From contig NZ_SIRP01000001.1 of NCBI RefSeq assembly GCF_011634835.1, forward strand, positions 2,459,679-2,523,678: a DNA stretch of 64,000 nucleotides, written 5' to 3'. This DNA comes from Isoptericola sp. BMS4. GTDB taxonomy: Bacteria; Actinomycetota; Actinomycetes; Actinomycetales; Cellulomonadaceae. Under the pieces are notes generated by a model. The model was not told the DNA's origin. It saw only the letters and a program-made list of their open reading frames with translations, and did no database searches. Shown piece after piece: positions 1-7,676 of this stretch. How positions within the stretch are numbered: position 1 is the first letter of the stretch; each line of letters begins with the position of its first letter. The position numbers were made by a program, and so were the translations under genes.

Positions 1-330
1 GCCGCCGTGCCCGTCCGACAGTTCCTCGGGCTCGTCGGTCTCGTGCTCCACGTCGCCACCGGCCGGGTCCTCGCCGCCCGCGACGGGACCGGTGCGCCGT
101 GGCTCGTCCGCGAGGCGGGCGGGCGCGTCGTCGTCCTGCTCGGCAGGATCCTGCGGGGCAGTCTCGTCGGCGGGCCCGTCCGGACCCTCGGCCGCCGCCG
201 CGTCCATCGGTGCGTCGGCCGGCGAGGCGTCGTCGCGCTCGTCCCGCACGGTGCCCTTCTCGTCCATCCCCGCGCCCGTGCCCTCGTCGTCAGCCCGACC
301 GACGGCGCCGCCCTCGTCCTTCGTGCTCAT
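1..330 (-). CDS. DUF881-family protein, N-terminal part (cut by window edge)
   Basis: Only the first 110 codons lie in the window; the gene runs off the left edge. The visible part starts MSTKDEGGAVGRADDEG and is an acidic, Asp/Glu/Ala/Pro-rich, apparently disordered cytoplasmic leader without a membrane segment yet. It starts 10 bp after the stop of the small basic protein gene, on the same strand. In actinobacteria the order pgsA - DUF881 - sbp - DUF881 is strongly conserved, so the second DUF881 protein (single-pass, envelope-associated, function unknown) is expected here. The family call rests on context, not on a domain seen in the visible part. Confidence 0.6.
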   Translation of the reverse strand, partial: MSTKDEGGAVGRADDEGTGAGMDEKGTVRDERDDASPADAPMDAAAAEGPDGPADETAPQDPAEQDDDAPARLADEPRRTGPVAGGEDPAGGDVEHETDEPEELSDGHGG

Positions 331-340
331 GCCGCGCCGC

Positions 341-673
341 TCACGCCTTGAAAAGGTGCCGGCGGATCGAGGCCGCGTTCGAGAAGATCCGGATGCCGAG
401 CACCACGACCACCGCCGTCGACAGCTGCGACCCCACGCCCAGCTGGTCACCGAGGAACACGATGAACGCGGCCACCAGCACGTTCGACAGGAACGACACC
501 AGGAAGACCTTGTCGTCGAACAGCCCGTCGAGCTTGGCCCGCAGGCCCCCGAACAGGGCATCCAGCGCGGCCACGACGGCGATCGGCAGGTACGGCTGCA
601 GCGCGACGGGCACTGTCGGCTGCAGGACCAGACCGGCGACGACGCCGACCACGAGCCCGACCACGGCGATCAT
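341..673 (-). CDS. sbp: Small basic protein (Sbp/DUF1290), membrane protein
   Basis: A 110-residue integral membrane protein with about three hydrophobic stretches (residues 1-20, 27-41 and 53-72) plus a more hydrophobic segment near 80-97 and a basic tail ending RRHLFKA. The composition and the segment PIAVVAALDALFGGLRAKLD match the Sbp/DUF1290 family found between two DUF881 genes in actinobacteria and firmicutes. Function is not established; the conserved linkage to pgsA points to the envelope. The ATG overlaps the stop of the upstream DUF881 gene by 4 bp (670-673), so the two are translationally coupled. Confidence 0.85.
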   Translation of the reverse strand: MIAVVGLVVGVVAGLVLQPTVPVALQPYLPIAVVAALDALFGGLRAKLDGLFDDKVFLVSFLSNVLVAAFIVFLGDQLGVGSQLSTAVVVVLGIRIFSNAASIRRHLFKA

Positions 674-1548
674 GGGGTCTCCTCCTGGATCTCGTCCGGT
701 GACTCGCCCGAGCCGCCGGCGTCCACCGGCTGCGCGTGGCGCAGCGACTGCGTCCCGACGCCCGGCAGCTCGAGCTCGCTCTGCGGGACCACGCTCGACG
801 AGATCCCGTAGCGCGAGCCCAGCAGCTGAAGGTACGCCGGGGCGCCGGTCCGAGCGTACGCGGTCTGCATGTCCTCCACGTCACCCACGGCACGGATGAC
901 GTACGTGGGACCGGGCAGCGGCACCAGGTCCACCAGGATGGCGTCCCCCGCGTTGCGGATCGCCGACATCGACGTGAGGCGCTCGCCGTCCACCGCGATC
1001 GCCTCCGCGCCCGACGCCCACAACGCGTTCACCACCGTCTGCACGTCCGTGTCCCGGACCCGGGAGCCACCGTCGTCCGACCCGGACAGGTCGCCGGACT
1101 CCCCGTCCGACAGCGTCACCACCAGGCCGGGGCCCTCCACCGGCGTCGACCCGTTGACCACGCCGTCGACCCGGAGCGTCTCCAGCAGGTCCGGATCCCG
1201 CTGCGACAGCGCCGAGTGCTGCAGATCCTCGATCTCCGCGCTCAGCTCCACCGACCGGCCACGCAACGCGTCCGCCGCCTCCCGCCGCTCCACGATCTGG
1301 TCCTCGAGCACCGCCCGCGCCTGCGACACCTCGGCCTGCGGCGCTCGCAGCTCCTGCGCGGCCGACACCGTCAGCAGGCCGAGCAGGACGGCCAGCAGCA
1401 CGAGGAGGACGGCGCCCGTCCACCGCCGGCGAGGCACCACACCCGCCTCGCGCCGGGCCGCGGCCTCCGCGTAGCCCGCGTCGAGGGGCTTCTCCATGAC
1501 CTCCACGAGCAACGTCATGGACTCGTCGAGACGCCGACGCGCGCTCAT
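670..1548 (-). CDS. DUF881-family single-pass membrane protein
   Basis: A 292-residue protein with a basic cytoplasmic N-terminus, one membrane helix at about residues 44-66 (AVLLVLLAVLLGLLTVSAAQ), a predicted coiled coil (about 68-110, rich in E, Q, R and A) and an external DUF881 domain (about 120-255) with the typical segments VEGPGLVVTLSDG and AIAVDGERLTSMSAIRNAGD. Start chosen at ATG 1548 because it overlaps the pgsA stop by 4 bp (ATGA). Role unknown; it belongs to the pgsA-DUF881-sbp envelope cluster. Confidence 0.85.
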   Translation of the reverse strand: MSARRRLDESMTLLVEVMEKPLDAGYAEAAARREAGVVPRRRWTGAVLLVLLAVLLGLLTVSAAQELRAPQAEVSQARAVLEDQIVERREAADALRGRSVELSAEIEDLQHSALSQRDPDLLETLRVDGVVNGSTPVEGPGLVVTLSDGESGDLSGSDDGGSRVRDTDVQTVVNALWASGAEAIAVDGERLTSMSAIRNAGDAILVDLVPLPGPTYVIRAVGDVEDMQTAYARTGAPAYLQLLGSRYGISSSVVPQSELELPGVGTQSLRHAQPVDAGGSGESPDEIQEETP

Positions 1549-2150
1549 GCCGCCGCTCCCCCGTCGTCCCCGGCACCCTCCGGCGCCGACACCAGGGCAC
1601 GCGTCTGCCGCACGTACTGCAGACCCGCCACCCAGTACAGGCCCACACCCCACCAGCTGAAGGCCCACCCCACGACGTGCGCCACGTCGCCGAGCGCACC
1701 CGGCGCCTCCGCGAGCAGCAGCAGCGGGAACGCGTACAGCAGCGCGAACGTGCCCGCCTTGCCCACGAAGCTCACCGGCAACGGCCCGTACCCGTGCCGC
1801 GCCAGCACCGGCATGAGGCACGCCAGCACCACGTCCCGGGCCACGATCACCACGAGCAGCCACACCGGGACGATGTCGCGCCAGGCCAGACCCACCAGCG
1901 TGACGAGGATGAACAGCCGGTCCGCCGCCGGGTCGAGCAGCTCCCCGAGCCGGCTCACCTGGCGCAGCCGCCGCGCCAGCACGCCGTCGAGCCAGTCGCT
2001 GAACCCGGACACCGCCAGCACCGCCAGCGCCCACACGTCCTCACCCACGACGATCAGCACCGCGAACACCGGCACCAGCGCCAGACGCACCATGCTCACC
2101 AGGTTCGGGACCGTGAGCACCGCGGTGCTGATCTGCTGGCCTGGCTGCAC
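1545..2150 (-). CDS. pgsA: CDP-alcohol phosphatidyltransferase (PgsA family)
   Basis: Integral membrane enzyme transferring a phosphatidyl group from CDP-diacylglycerol to an alcohol acceptor, probably glycerol 3-phosphate. The family signature is intact: D-G-x2-A-R-x8-G-x3-D-x3-D within DGVLARRLRQVSRLGELLDP and the following AAD. About five or six hydrophobic helices follow. The acceptor cannot be read from sequence; several actinobacterial paralogues exist (PgsA, PgsA2/A3, Cls-like). I place the start at GTG 2150 rather than GTG 2156, because a TAGGAT -10 box ends at 2157 and would put a leaderless start exactly at 2150. First gene of the leftward envelope cluster. Confidence 0.85.
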   Translation of the reverse strand: MQPGQQISTAVLTVPNLVSMVRLALVPVFAVLIVVGEDVWALAVLAVSGFSDWLDGVLARRLRQVSRLGELLDPAADRLFILVTLVGLAWRDIVPVWLLVVIVARDVVLACLMPVLARHGYGPLPVSFVGKAGTFALLYAFPLLLLAEAPGALGDVAHVVGWAFSWWGVGLYWVAGLQYVRQTRALVSAPEGAGDDGGAAA

Positions 2151-2156
2151 CCGCAC

Positions 2157-2162
2157 ATCCTA
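2157..2162 (-). promoter_or_regulatory. -10 box of a leaderless pgsA promoter
   Basis: On the minus strand TAGGAT is followed by 6 bases and GTG (2150). The same TANNNT-N6/7-start layout recurs at other genes in this window. Confidence 0.5.
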
Positions 2163-2414
2163 CGCAGCGACCACCACCCCCCACGCCGGGCGACCAGTGG
2201 CCGAACTCTCACCACCCGCACACCCCCACCACTCCCCCCGGCCGCCACGACCCCGTACGATGGAGCACATCCCTCGGAGTTCGTCGTGCCCTCCCGCGTG
2301 TTCGTGCGACCTCGGCCACAGAGCCAGGTCAGGTGTGTGTTCGGGAACCAGCGACCGCCTCGCCGCCCGCCGGCGACGCAGGACTCCCGTACCCCACCGA
2401 CGAACGGCACCTTC

Positions 2415-4313
2415 TTGAGCACTGACTCCCCCCTGCCCACCGCCACCACCCCGGACGCCGAGAGCACCCGCGACACCCGGACCGGCGAGACCACCTTCGC
2501 CGACCTCCAGCTGCCCGCCCCGCTCCAGGCCGCGGTCGACGACCTCGGGTTCACCACCCCGTCGCCCATCCAGGCACGCGCCATCCCCGAGCTCCTCGCG
2601 GGCCGCGACATCACCGGCGTCGCGCAGACCGGCACCGGCAAGACCGCGGCGTTCGCCATCCCGCTGCTCGCCGCCCTCGACCCCGCCGCCGACGTCCGCG
2701 GCGGCCACGTGCAGGCCCTCGTCCTCGCCCCCACCCGCGAGCTCGCGCTCCAGGTGTCCGACGCCGTCGAGTCCTTCACGACCCACCTGCCCGGCGTCCG
2801 CGTCACCTCCGTGTACGGCGGCTCCCCCTACGGCCCCCAGCAGCGCGCCCTGCGCGACGGCGTCCACGTCGTCGTCGGCACCCCCGGCCGCGTCATGGAC
2901 CACCTCGAGCGCGGCACCCTCTCCCTCGACGGCGTGAAGTTCCTCGTGCTCGACGAGGCCGACGAGATGCTCCGCATGGGCTTCGCCGAGGACGTCGAGA
3001 CGATCTTCGGCCAGGCACCCGCCCAGCGGCAGGTCGCCCTCTTCTCCGCCACCATGCCGCCCGCGATCCGCCGGGTCGCCGAGACGCACCTGACCGACCC
3101 CGTCGCCATCGCCGTCTCCCGGCAGTCCTCCACCACCTCCACCGTCGAGCAGACCTACGCCGTCGTCCCGTACCGGCACAAGGTCGGCTCCCTCGGGCGC
3201 GTCCTCGCCACCTCCGACGCCGACGCCACCATCGTCTTCACCCGCACCCGCAAGGACGCCGAGGAGGTCGGCGCCGCCCTCGTCGAGCGCGGCGTCTCCG
3301 CCGCCACCATCTCCGGCGACGTCGCCCAGAAGGAGCGCGAGAAGATCGTCGAGCGCCTGCGCTCCGGCGCCCTCGACGTCCTCGTCGCCACCGACGTCGC
3401 CGCCCGCGGCCTCGACGTCGACCGCATCGGCCTCGTCGTCAACTTCGACCTGCCCCGCGAGGCCGAGGCCTACGTGCACCGCATCGGCCGCACCGGCCGC
3501 GCCGGCCGCACCGGCCGCGCACTCTCCTTCGTCACCCCCCACGAGCGCGGCAAGCTCAAGCACATCGAACGCACCATCCGCACCCAGCTCACCGAGGCCG
3601 AGATCCCCTCCCCCCGGGACGTCTCCGAGCACCGCGCCCGCCGCCTGCTCGACGCCGTCGGCACGCGCGTCGCCGCCGGCCGCCTCGACCTGTACACGGA
3701 GATGCTCCGCGCCCACGCCACCGCGACGGCCCCCGACGACACCCAGGACTCCGAGAACCCCGCCTCCCCCACCGAGCGCGAGTCCGACGTCCTGCAGGTC
3801 GCGGCCGCCCTCCTGGCGCTCGCGGTCGGCGACGACGGCCCGGGGCAGCGCGCGGCGCAGGACGAGCACGAGCGGGAGCGTGCCGAGGCCCGTGGCGGCC
3901 GTACCCGCGAGACGCACCGCGCCGAGCGCGGCGAGCGGGACGGCGACCGGACCGGGCGCCACCCGCGTGCCGACCGCCGTCCCGAGGACCGGTCCCGCGA
4001 GCGGGGCATCCGCCGCCCTGCCCAGGGCACCCGCTACCGCATCTCCGTCGGCCACACGCACGGCGCCCAGCCCCGCGGGATCGTGGGGGCGCTGACGCAC
4101 GAGGGCGGGCTCTCGGGCAGCGACATCGGCAAGATCGACATCTTCGGCAACTTCTCGCTGGTCGACATCATCCGCCCGCTGGACGACTCGGACATGAGCC
4201 GGATCGGCAAGGCGCACGTCGCGGGCAAGGCCCTGCGGATCGCCGTCGACAAGGGCGCCCCGGAGCGTCGTGGTGGGCCCCGCGCCGAGCGGCGTCCCGC
4301 GCACGCGCACTGA
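2415..4313 (+). CDS. deaD: DEAD-box ATP-dependent RNA helicase (DeaD/CsdA type)
   Basis: 632-residue cytoplasmic RNA helicase. All motifs are present: Q motif (about 28-53), AQTGTGKT (70-77), PTRELA (106-111), TPGR (156-159), DEAD (180-183), SAT, ARGLD and HRIGRTGR. A charged Arg/Glu/Asp-rich linker (about 470-540) leads to a C-terminal DbpA-type RNA-binding domain (RYRISVGHTHGAQPRGIVGA onward). Such enzymes unwind structured RNA in ribosome assembly, mRNA decay and cold response. Start: TTG 2415 (residues STDSPLPT follow), just before the conserved part; it has no clear ribosome site. An in-frame GTG at 2286 would add an implausible Arg/Pro-rich leader. The 258 bases upstream hold no other gene. 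Confidence 0.9.
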   Translation: MSTDSPLPTATTPDAESTRDTRTGETTFADLQLPAPLQAAVDDLGFTTPSPIQARAIPELLAGRDITGVAQTGTGKTAAFAIPLLAALDPAADVRGGHVQALVLAPTRELALQVSDAVESFTTHLPGVRVTSVYGGSPYGPQQRALRDGVHVVVGTPGRVMDHLERGTLSLDGVKFLVLDEADEMLRMGFAEDVETIFGQAPAQRQVALFSATMPPAIRRVAETHLTDPVAIAVSRQSSTTSTVEQTYAVVPYRHKVGSLGRVLATSDADATIVFTRTRKDAEEVGAALVERGVSAATISGDVAQKEREKIVERLRSGALDVLVATDVAARGLDVDRIGLVVNFDLPREAEAYVHRIGRTGRAGRTGRALSFVTPHERGKLKHIERTIRTQLTEAEIPSPRDVSEHRARRLLDAVGTRVAAGRLDLYTEMLRAHATATAPDDTQDSENPASPTERESDVLQVAAALLALAVGDDGPGQRAAQDEHERERAEARGGRTRETHRAERGERDGDRTGRHPRADRRPEDRSRERGIRRPAQGTRYRISVGHTHGAQPRGIVGALTHEGGLSGSDIGKIDIFGNFSLVDIIRPLDDSDMSRIGKAHVAGKALRIAVDKGAPERRGGPRAERRPAHAH

Positions 4314-4332
4314 TCTGCTGAGGCTCTGACGG

Positions 4333-4368
4333 CGAAGGCCCGGCTCGCGTGCGCGAGCCGGGCCTTCG
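4333..4368. terminator. Palindromic terminator between convergent genes
   Basis: Perfect 17-bp arms (4333-4349 and 4352-4368, core AAGGCCCGGCTCGCG) with a 2-base centre lie between the helicase stop (4313) and the end of the leftward PH-like gene (4418). There is no real U-tract; probably an I-shaped bidirectional terminator. Confidence 0.75.
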
Positions 4369-4417
4369 TGTGTTCCCGTCCGGCGTCCGAGGGAGCGGCT
4401 CCCGTCGCGACGCCGGG

Positions 4418-4882
4418 TCAGGCCGGGCCGTGCGTCTCCCCCAGCTCGGTCACCAGGGACCGCAGGCGACGGGCCTCGGCCATCCCCCGCTCACCGTCGG
4501 CGCGCTGGACGCCCATCACCGCGAGGGTGCCGCCGTCCGCGAGGTCGAGCCGCACCCACGGGTCGTTCGGGCCGAGCCGTACCTCGACGATCTGCGCCCA
4601 CTCGAGACGGCGGGTGTAGATAAGGTTGCGCACGGCCAGGCCCGACGCCGACGGGACGGCGTGCACGCCGCCGAGCCGCCACAGGAGCCACGTCACGGCG
4701 ACGGCGAAGGCCACGAAGGACAGCTTGTTCACGGCGGCGCCACCGAGCGGACCGTTCGCCGTGAGCCCGACCAGCAGGCTGCCGCCCGCCGCGAGGACCC
4801 AGACGACCCAGGCCGCGACGCGCCCCCACAGCGGGCGGAAGACGCGCCAGCGCGCGTCGTCGACGTCGCCCGGCACGCTCAT
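4418..4882 (-). CDS. PH-domain (bPH-like) membrane protein
   Basis: About 154 residues. Two hydrophobic segments (VAAWVVWVLAAGGSLLVGL and LSFVAFAVAVTWLLW) are followed by a compact beta-rich domain (GLAVRNLIYTRRLEWAQIVE ... PWVRLDLADGGTLAVMGVQR) of the bacterial PH-like type found in many short actinobacterial membrane proteins. No catalytic residues are expected. Lies downstream of hisG (gap 55 bp) on the same strand and may be co-transcribed; this hisG neighbour is frequent in Micrococcales. Start uncertain: ATG 4882 is used, but GTG 4912 would add 10 residues. Confidence 0.7.
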   Translation of the reverse strand: MSVPGDVDDARWRVFRPLWGRVAAWVVWVLAAGGSLLVGLTANGPLGGAAVNKLSFVAFAVAVTWLLWRLGGVHAVPSASGLAVRNLIYTRRLEWAQIVEVRLGPNDPWVRLDLADGGTLAVMGVQRADGERGMAEARRLRSLVTELGETHGPA

Positions 4883-4937
4883 GCCCGTCACGCTGCCACG
4901 CCGGCCGGCCACCCGACAGCCGGACGGCCGGCCCGGC

Positions 4938-5786
4938 TCACAGGCGGCTGGCGTGGATCGAGGTCACGATGATGCCTCGCGCCCCGACCTCGTACAGCGC
5001 GTCCATCACCCGGTTCGTGTCCCCGCGCCGCACCATCGACCGCACCGCCGACGACTCGCCGTTGTGCAGCGGCGAGACGGTCGGCGACTCGAAGCCGGGC
5101 GTCACGGCGACCGCGGCGTCCACGAGCTCGGTCGGTACGTCGTAGTCGATGAGCACCCACTCGCGCGCGGTGATGACCCCGCGCAGCCGCCGGGTGAGCA
5201 CGTGCATCCCCTCAGGCTCCGGGGAACCCGCGTGGCGGATGAGGACGGCCTCCGAGCGCAGGATCGGGTCGCCGAAGATCTCCAGGCCCGCGGCCCGCAG
5301 CGTCGTGCCGGTCTCCACGACGTCCGCGATCACGTCGGCGACGCCGAGCCGGACCGAGCTCTCCACGGCACCGTCGAGGTGGACGACGGCCGCCGGCTCG
5401 ATCCCCCGCTCGGCGAGGTGGTCGCGCACGAGGCGCGTGTACGAGGAGGCGACCCGCTTGCCTGCGAGCTCGGCGACCTCGGTCACGGTCCCCGCCGGGG
5501 CCGCGAACCGGAACGTCGAGCCGGCGAACCCCAGGGGCAGGTGCTCGACGGCGTCAGCCCCGGAGTCGAGCAGCAGGTCGCGGCCGGTGATCCCGGCGTC
5601 GACCGTGCCGGACCCGACGTAGACGGCCACGTCGCGGGGGCGCAGGAAGAAGAACTCCACGCCGTTGTCGGGGTCGGCGAGCACGAGCTCGCGCGTGTCA
5701 CGGCGCTGGCGGTAGCCGGCCTCGCGCAGCATCTCGCTGGCGGGGCCGGACAGGGATCCCTTGTTCGGGACGGCGATACGGAGCAC
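4938..5786 (-). CDS. hisG: ATP phosphoribosyltransferase, long form
   Basis: First enzyme of histidine synthesis: joins ATP and PRPP to give phosphoribosyl-ATP. 282 residues, beginning [20 protein letters not shown], with the two-lobe catalytic part (about 1-205, including [20 protein letters not shown] and the ligand-binding stretch [18 protein letters not shown]) and a C-terminal ACT-like regulatory domain (about 210-282). The regulatory domain marks the histidine-inhibited long form that does not need HisZ. Start GTG 5786 follows GAAGAGG at good spacing. Downstream of hisE (gap 114 bp); the rest of the his genes are not in the window. Confidence 0.93.
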   Translation of the reverse strand: MLRIAVPNKGSLSGPASEMLREAGYRQRRDTRELVLADPDNGVEFFFLRPRDVAVYVGSGTVDAGITGRDLLLDSGADAVEHLPLGFAGSTFRFAAPAGTVTEVAELAGKRVASSYTRLVRDHLAERGIEPAAVVHLDGAVESSVRLGVADVIADVVETGTTLRAAGLEIFGDPILRSEAVLIRHAGSPEPEGMHVLTRRLRGVITAREWVLIDYDVPTELVDAAVAVTPGFESPTVSPLHNGESSAVRSMVRRGDTNRVMDALYEVGARGIIVTSIHASRL

Positions 5787-5900
5787 GGAAACCTCTTCGG
5801 TCAGGTCGGTCGGACGACGAGTACGGCGGTCACGGAGCGCGCTCGGCGGACGCGGACCCGGCGGCACCACGAGGGCCGACGGGCGGACGGGCCCGGGCGC

Positions 5901-6164
5901 TCACAGATGCGCGTACACGTCCTCCAGCGTCATGCCCTTGGCCAGCATCAGCACCTGCAGGTGGTAGAGCAGCTGCGAGATCTCCTCGGCCGCGGCCTCC
6001 TGGGACTCGTGCTCGGCGGCCATCCAGACCTCGGCGGCCTCCTCCACGATCTTCTTGCCGATCGCATGCACGCCGGCGTCCAGCTCGGCCACGGTCCCCG
6101 ACCCCTCGGGTCGGGTGGCGGCCTTCTGGGACAGCTCGGCGAACAGCGCGTCGAAGGTCTTCAC
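5901..6164 (-). CDS. hisE: Phosphoribosyl-ATP pyrophosphatase
   Basis: Second step of histidine synthesis: hydrolyses phosphoribosyl-ATP to phosphoribosyl-AMP and pyrophosphate. 87 residues, [16 protein letters not shown] at the start and the MazG-like metal-binding helix [17 protein letters not shown] in the middle, ending [20 protein letters not shown]. Length and sequence are normal for a stand-alone HisE. The GTG start lies 7 bases after a TAGGCT -10 box, so the mRNA is probably leaderless. hisG follows on the same strand. Confidence 0.93.
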   Translation of the reverse strand: MKTFDALFAELSQKAATRPEGSGTVAELDAGVHAIGKKIVEEAAEVWMAAEHESQEAAAEEISQLLYHLQVLMLAKGMTLEDVYAHL

Positions 6165-6171
6165 GGCGACC

Positions 6172-6177
6172 AGCCTA
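6172..6177 (-). promoter_or_regulatory. -10 box of a leaderless hisE promoter
   Basis: Minus-strand TAGGCT, then 7 bases (GGTCGCC), then the GTG start of hisE. No Shine-Dalgarno sequence can fit. Confidence 0.55.
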
Positions 6178-6186
6178 GACGTCGGC

Positions 6187-6206
6187 CCCGGCCCGTCAGG
6201 GCCGGG
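6187..6206. terminator. GC hairpin downstream of rpe
   Basis: CCCGGCCC-GTCA-GGGCCGGG, an 8-bp stem lying after the rpe stop (6319, read leftward) and upstream of the hisE -10 box. It lies outside the hisE transcript if that is leaderless, so it fits a terminator for rpe better than a his attenuator. Confidence 0.4.
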
Positions 6207-6318
6207 TTTCGCTGTGCGGGACGGAGGTCACAGCGGTTCAAGACGCTTGGCACACTATTTTGACGATGAGAGTTGACGACCCTCCGCTCCCGCTCGTCCG
6301 CTCTCCCGGGGCTGTCGG

Positions 6319-6981
6319 TCAGTGCGCGTGGGCACCGGCCAGGCGCCGGAGCGTCTCGATCTCCGCCGGGACGTCGTCCGCGCCGTACACGGCCGACCCC
6401 GCGACGAAGACGTTCGCGCCCGCCTCGGCCGCCCGCTCGATCGTCGACCGGGACACTCCCCCGTCGACCTGGATCCACACGTCCAGCCCGGCGGCGCTGA
6501 TCGCCTCGCGCGCCCGGCGGATCTTCGGCAGGGTGCCCTCGATGAAGGACTGGCCGCCGAAGCCCGGCTCGACGGTCATCACGAGGATCATGTCGACCTC
6601 GGTCAGAAGGTCCAGGAAGGGCTCCACGGGCGTCGCCGGGCGCAGCGCGACGCCGGTCCGGGCACCCTGGCGGCGCAGCTCCCGCGCGAGGCGCACGGGA
6701 GCCTGCGCGGCCTCCGCGTGGAACGTCACCGACGCCGCGCCCGCCTCGGCGTACTGCGGGGCCCACCGGTCGGGGTCCTCGATCATGAGGTGGGCGTCCA
6801 GCGGGACCGGGGAGACCTGCGCGAGGCGCTCGAAGACCGGCAGCCCGAGGGTGAGGTTCGGCACGAAGTGGTTGTCCATGACGTCGACGTGCGCGAAGTC
6901 CGCGGTGCCGATCGCGCCCAGGTCGCGCTCGAGGTTCGCGAAGTCGGCCGACAGGATGCTCGGGTTGATCAGCGCAGGCAT
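6319..6981 (-). CDS. rpe: Ribulose-phosphate 3-epimerase
   Basis: Interconverts ribulose 5-phosphate and xylulose 5-phosphate in the pentose phosphate pathway. A TIM barrel of 220 residues with family signatures [33 protein letters not shown] (metal ligands His and Asp) and [13 protein letters not shown] (phosphate loop), and a second catalytic Asp in [12 protein letters not shown] 6981 is chosen because TAGGCT ends 6 bases before it; the GTG at 6987 would touch the -10 box. In M. tuberculosis rpe follows rsmB directly; here about 16 kb of accessory genes separate them. Confidence 0.95.
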   Translation of the reverse strand: MPALINPSILSADFANLERDLGAIGTADFAHVDVMDNHFVPNLTLGLPVFERLAQVSPVPLDAHLMIEDPDRWAPQYAEAGAASVTFHAEAAQAPVRLARELRRQGARTGVALRPATPVEPFLDLLTEVDMILVMTVEPGFGGQSFIEGTLPKIRRAREAISAAGLDVWIQVDGGVSRSTIERAAEAGANVFVAGSAVYGADDVPAEIETLRRLAGAHAH

Positions 6982-6987
6982 GCGCAC

Positions 6988-7029
6988 AGCCTAAGCGGCA
7001 CCGACCCGGTGGCCGGCACCCACTACGCT
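6988..7029. promoter_or_regulatory. Back-to-back leaderless promoters for rpe and the acetyltransferase gene
   Basis: The 55-bp gap between the two start codons holds two divergent -10 boxes: TAGGCT on the minus strand (6988-6993, 6 bases from the rpe ATG) and TACGCT on the plus strand (7024-7029, 7 bases from GTG 7037). Their upstream parts must overlap. Confidence 0.5.
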
Positions 7030-7036
7030 CGCCCGG

Positions 7037-7588
7037 GTGAGCCTGAACCCCTCCCCCGACGCCGTGGACGACCGGCAGCCCGCCGCCCGTCCGCGCGTGC
7101 GCCCCGCCACCGCCGAGGACCTGCCCGTCGTCGCGGACATCCTCGCCCCGTACGTGCACCGCACGGCCGTGACGTTCGACGAGGAGCCCCCGACCGCCGC
7201 CGACTGGTCCGACCGGCTGGCCGACCTCGCCGCGCGCGGGCTGCCGTTCCTCGTCGCCGAGCTCGACGGCGAGGTCGTCGGGTACGCCTACGCCTCGCCG
7301 TGGCGTCCCAAGGCCGCCTACCGCTACACCGTGGAGGACACCGTCTACCTGGCTCCGGCCGCGCAGGGGCGCGGGATCGGCACGCGCCTGCTCTCCGCGC
7401 TGCTGGACGCGTGCGCCGTGGCGGGGGTGCGCCAGGTGGTGGCCGTCGTGGCCGACGCCCCGGAGGCTGCCGGGTCGCTGCCGCTGCACCGCAAGCTCGG
7501 CTTCGAGGTCGCCGGGGTCCTGCGGGACGTCGGGGTGAAGCACGGCCGCAGCGTGAGCACCATGCTGCTGCAGCGCACCCTCTCCTGA
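7037..7588 (+). CDS. GNAT-family N-acetyltransferase (phosphinothricin acetyltransferase-like)
   Basis: 183 residues. After a short disordered leader, the GNAT fold begins at about residue 20 (RVRPATAEDLPVVADILAPY). The acetyl-CoA loop is clear: YLAPAAQGRGIGTRLL (Q-x-x-G-x-G). Segments TAVTFDEEPPTAADW and LHRKLGFEVAGVLRDVGVKH are typical of the Pat/Bar/YncA-like subgroup acetylating phosphinothricin, methionine sulfone and similar small amines. The true substrate cannot be told. GTG start with no ribosome site but a TACGCT -10 box 7 bases away. Divergent from rpe and the left-most gene of the accessory block. Confidence 0.8.
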   Translation: MSLNPSPDAVDDRQPAARPRVRPATAEDLPVVADILAPYVHRTAVTFDEEPPTAADWSDRLADLAARGLPFLVAELDGEVVGYAYASPWRPKAAYRYTVEDTVYLAPAAQGRGIGTRLLSALLDACAVAGVRQVVAVVADAPEAAGSLPLHRKLGFEVAGVLRDVGVKHGRSVSTMLLQRTLS

Positions 7589-7621
7589 CCGGCGGCCACG
7601 CCGGCGCACATCGCCGAGCAC

Positions 7622-7661
7622 ACCTGGCGGCCGTCACCGACGCGGGTGACGGCCGCCAGGT
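7622..7661. terminator. Palindromic terminator between convergent genes
   Basis: Perfect 17-bp arms ACCTGGCGGCCGTCACC (7622-7638) and its complement (7645-7661), 6-base loop, between the acetyltransferase stop (7588) and the end of the GH38 gene (7677). No U-tract; can act in both directions. Confidence 0.75.
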
Positions 7662-7676
7662 CGTGCTCGCGGGGCG

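Noticed and set aside
2286-2414. Upstream GTG start for the DEAD-box helicase
   Set aside because: It adds an Arg/Pro-rich segment not typical of the family, without a good ribosome site; TTG 2415 sits at the usual N-terminus.
2160-4310. A 716-codon open frame opposite the DEAD-box gene
   Set aside because: Composition is Gly/Asp/Val/Leu-rich mirror coding of the helicase; no domain, no ribosome site. High GC leaves the opposite strand open.
6165-6318. Histidine attenuator before hisE
   Set aside because: No His-codon leader peptide; the only hairpin (6187-6206) is upstream of the hisE -10 box.
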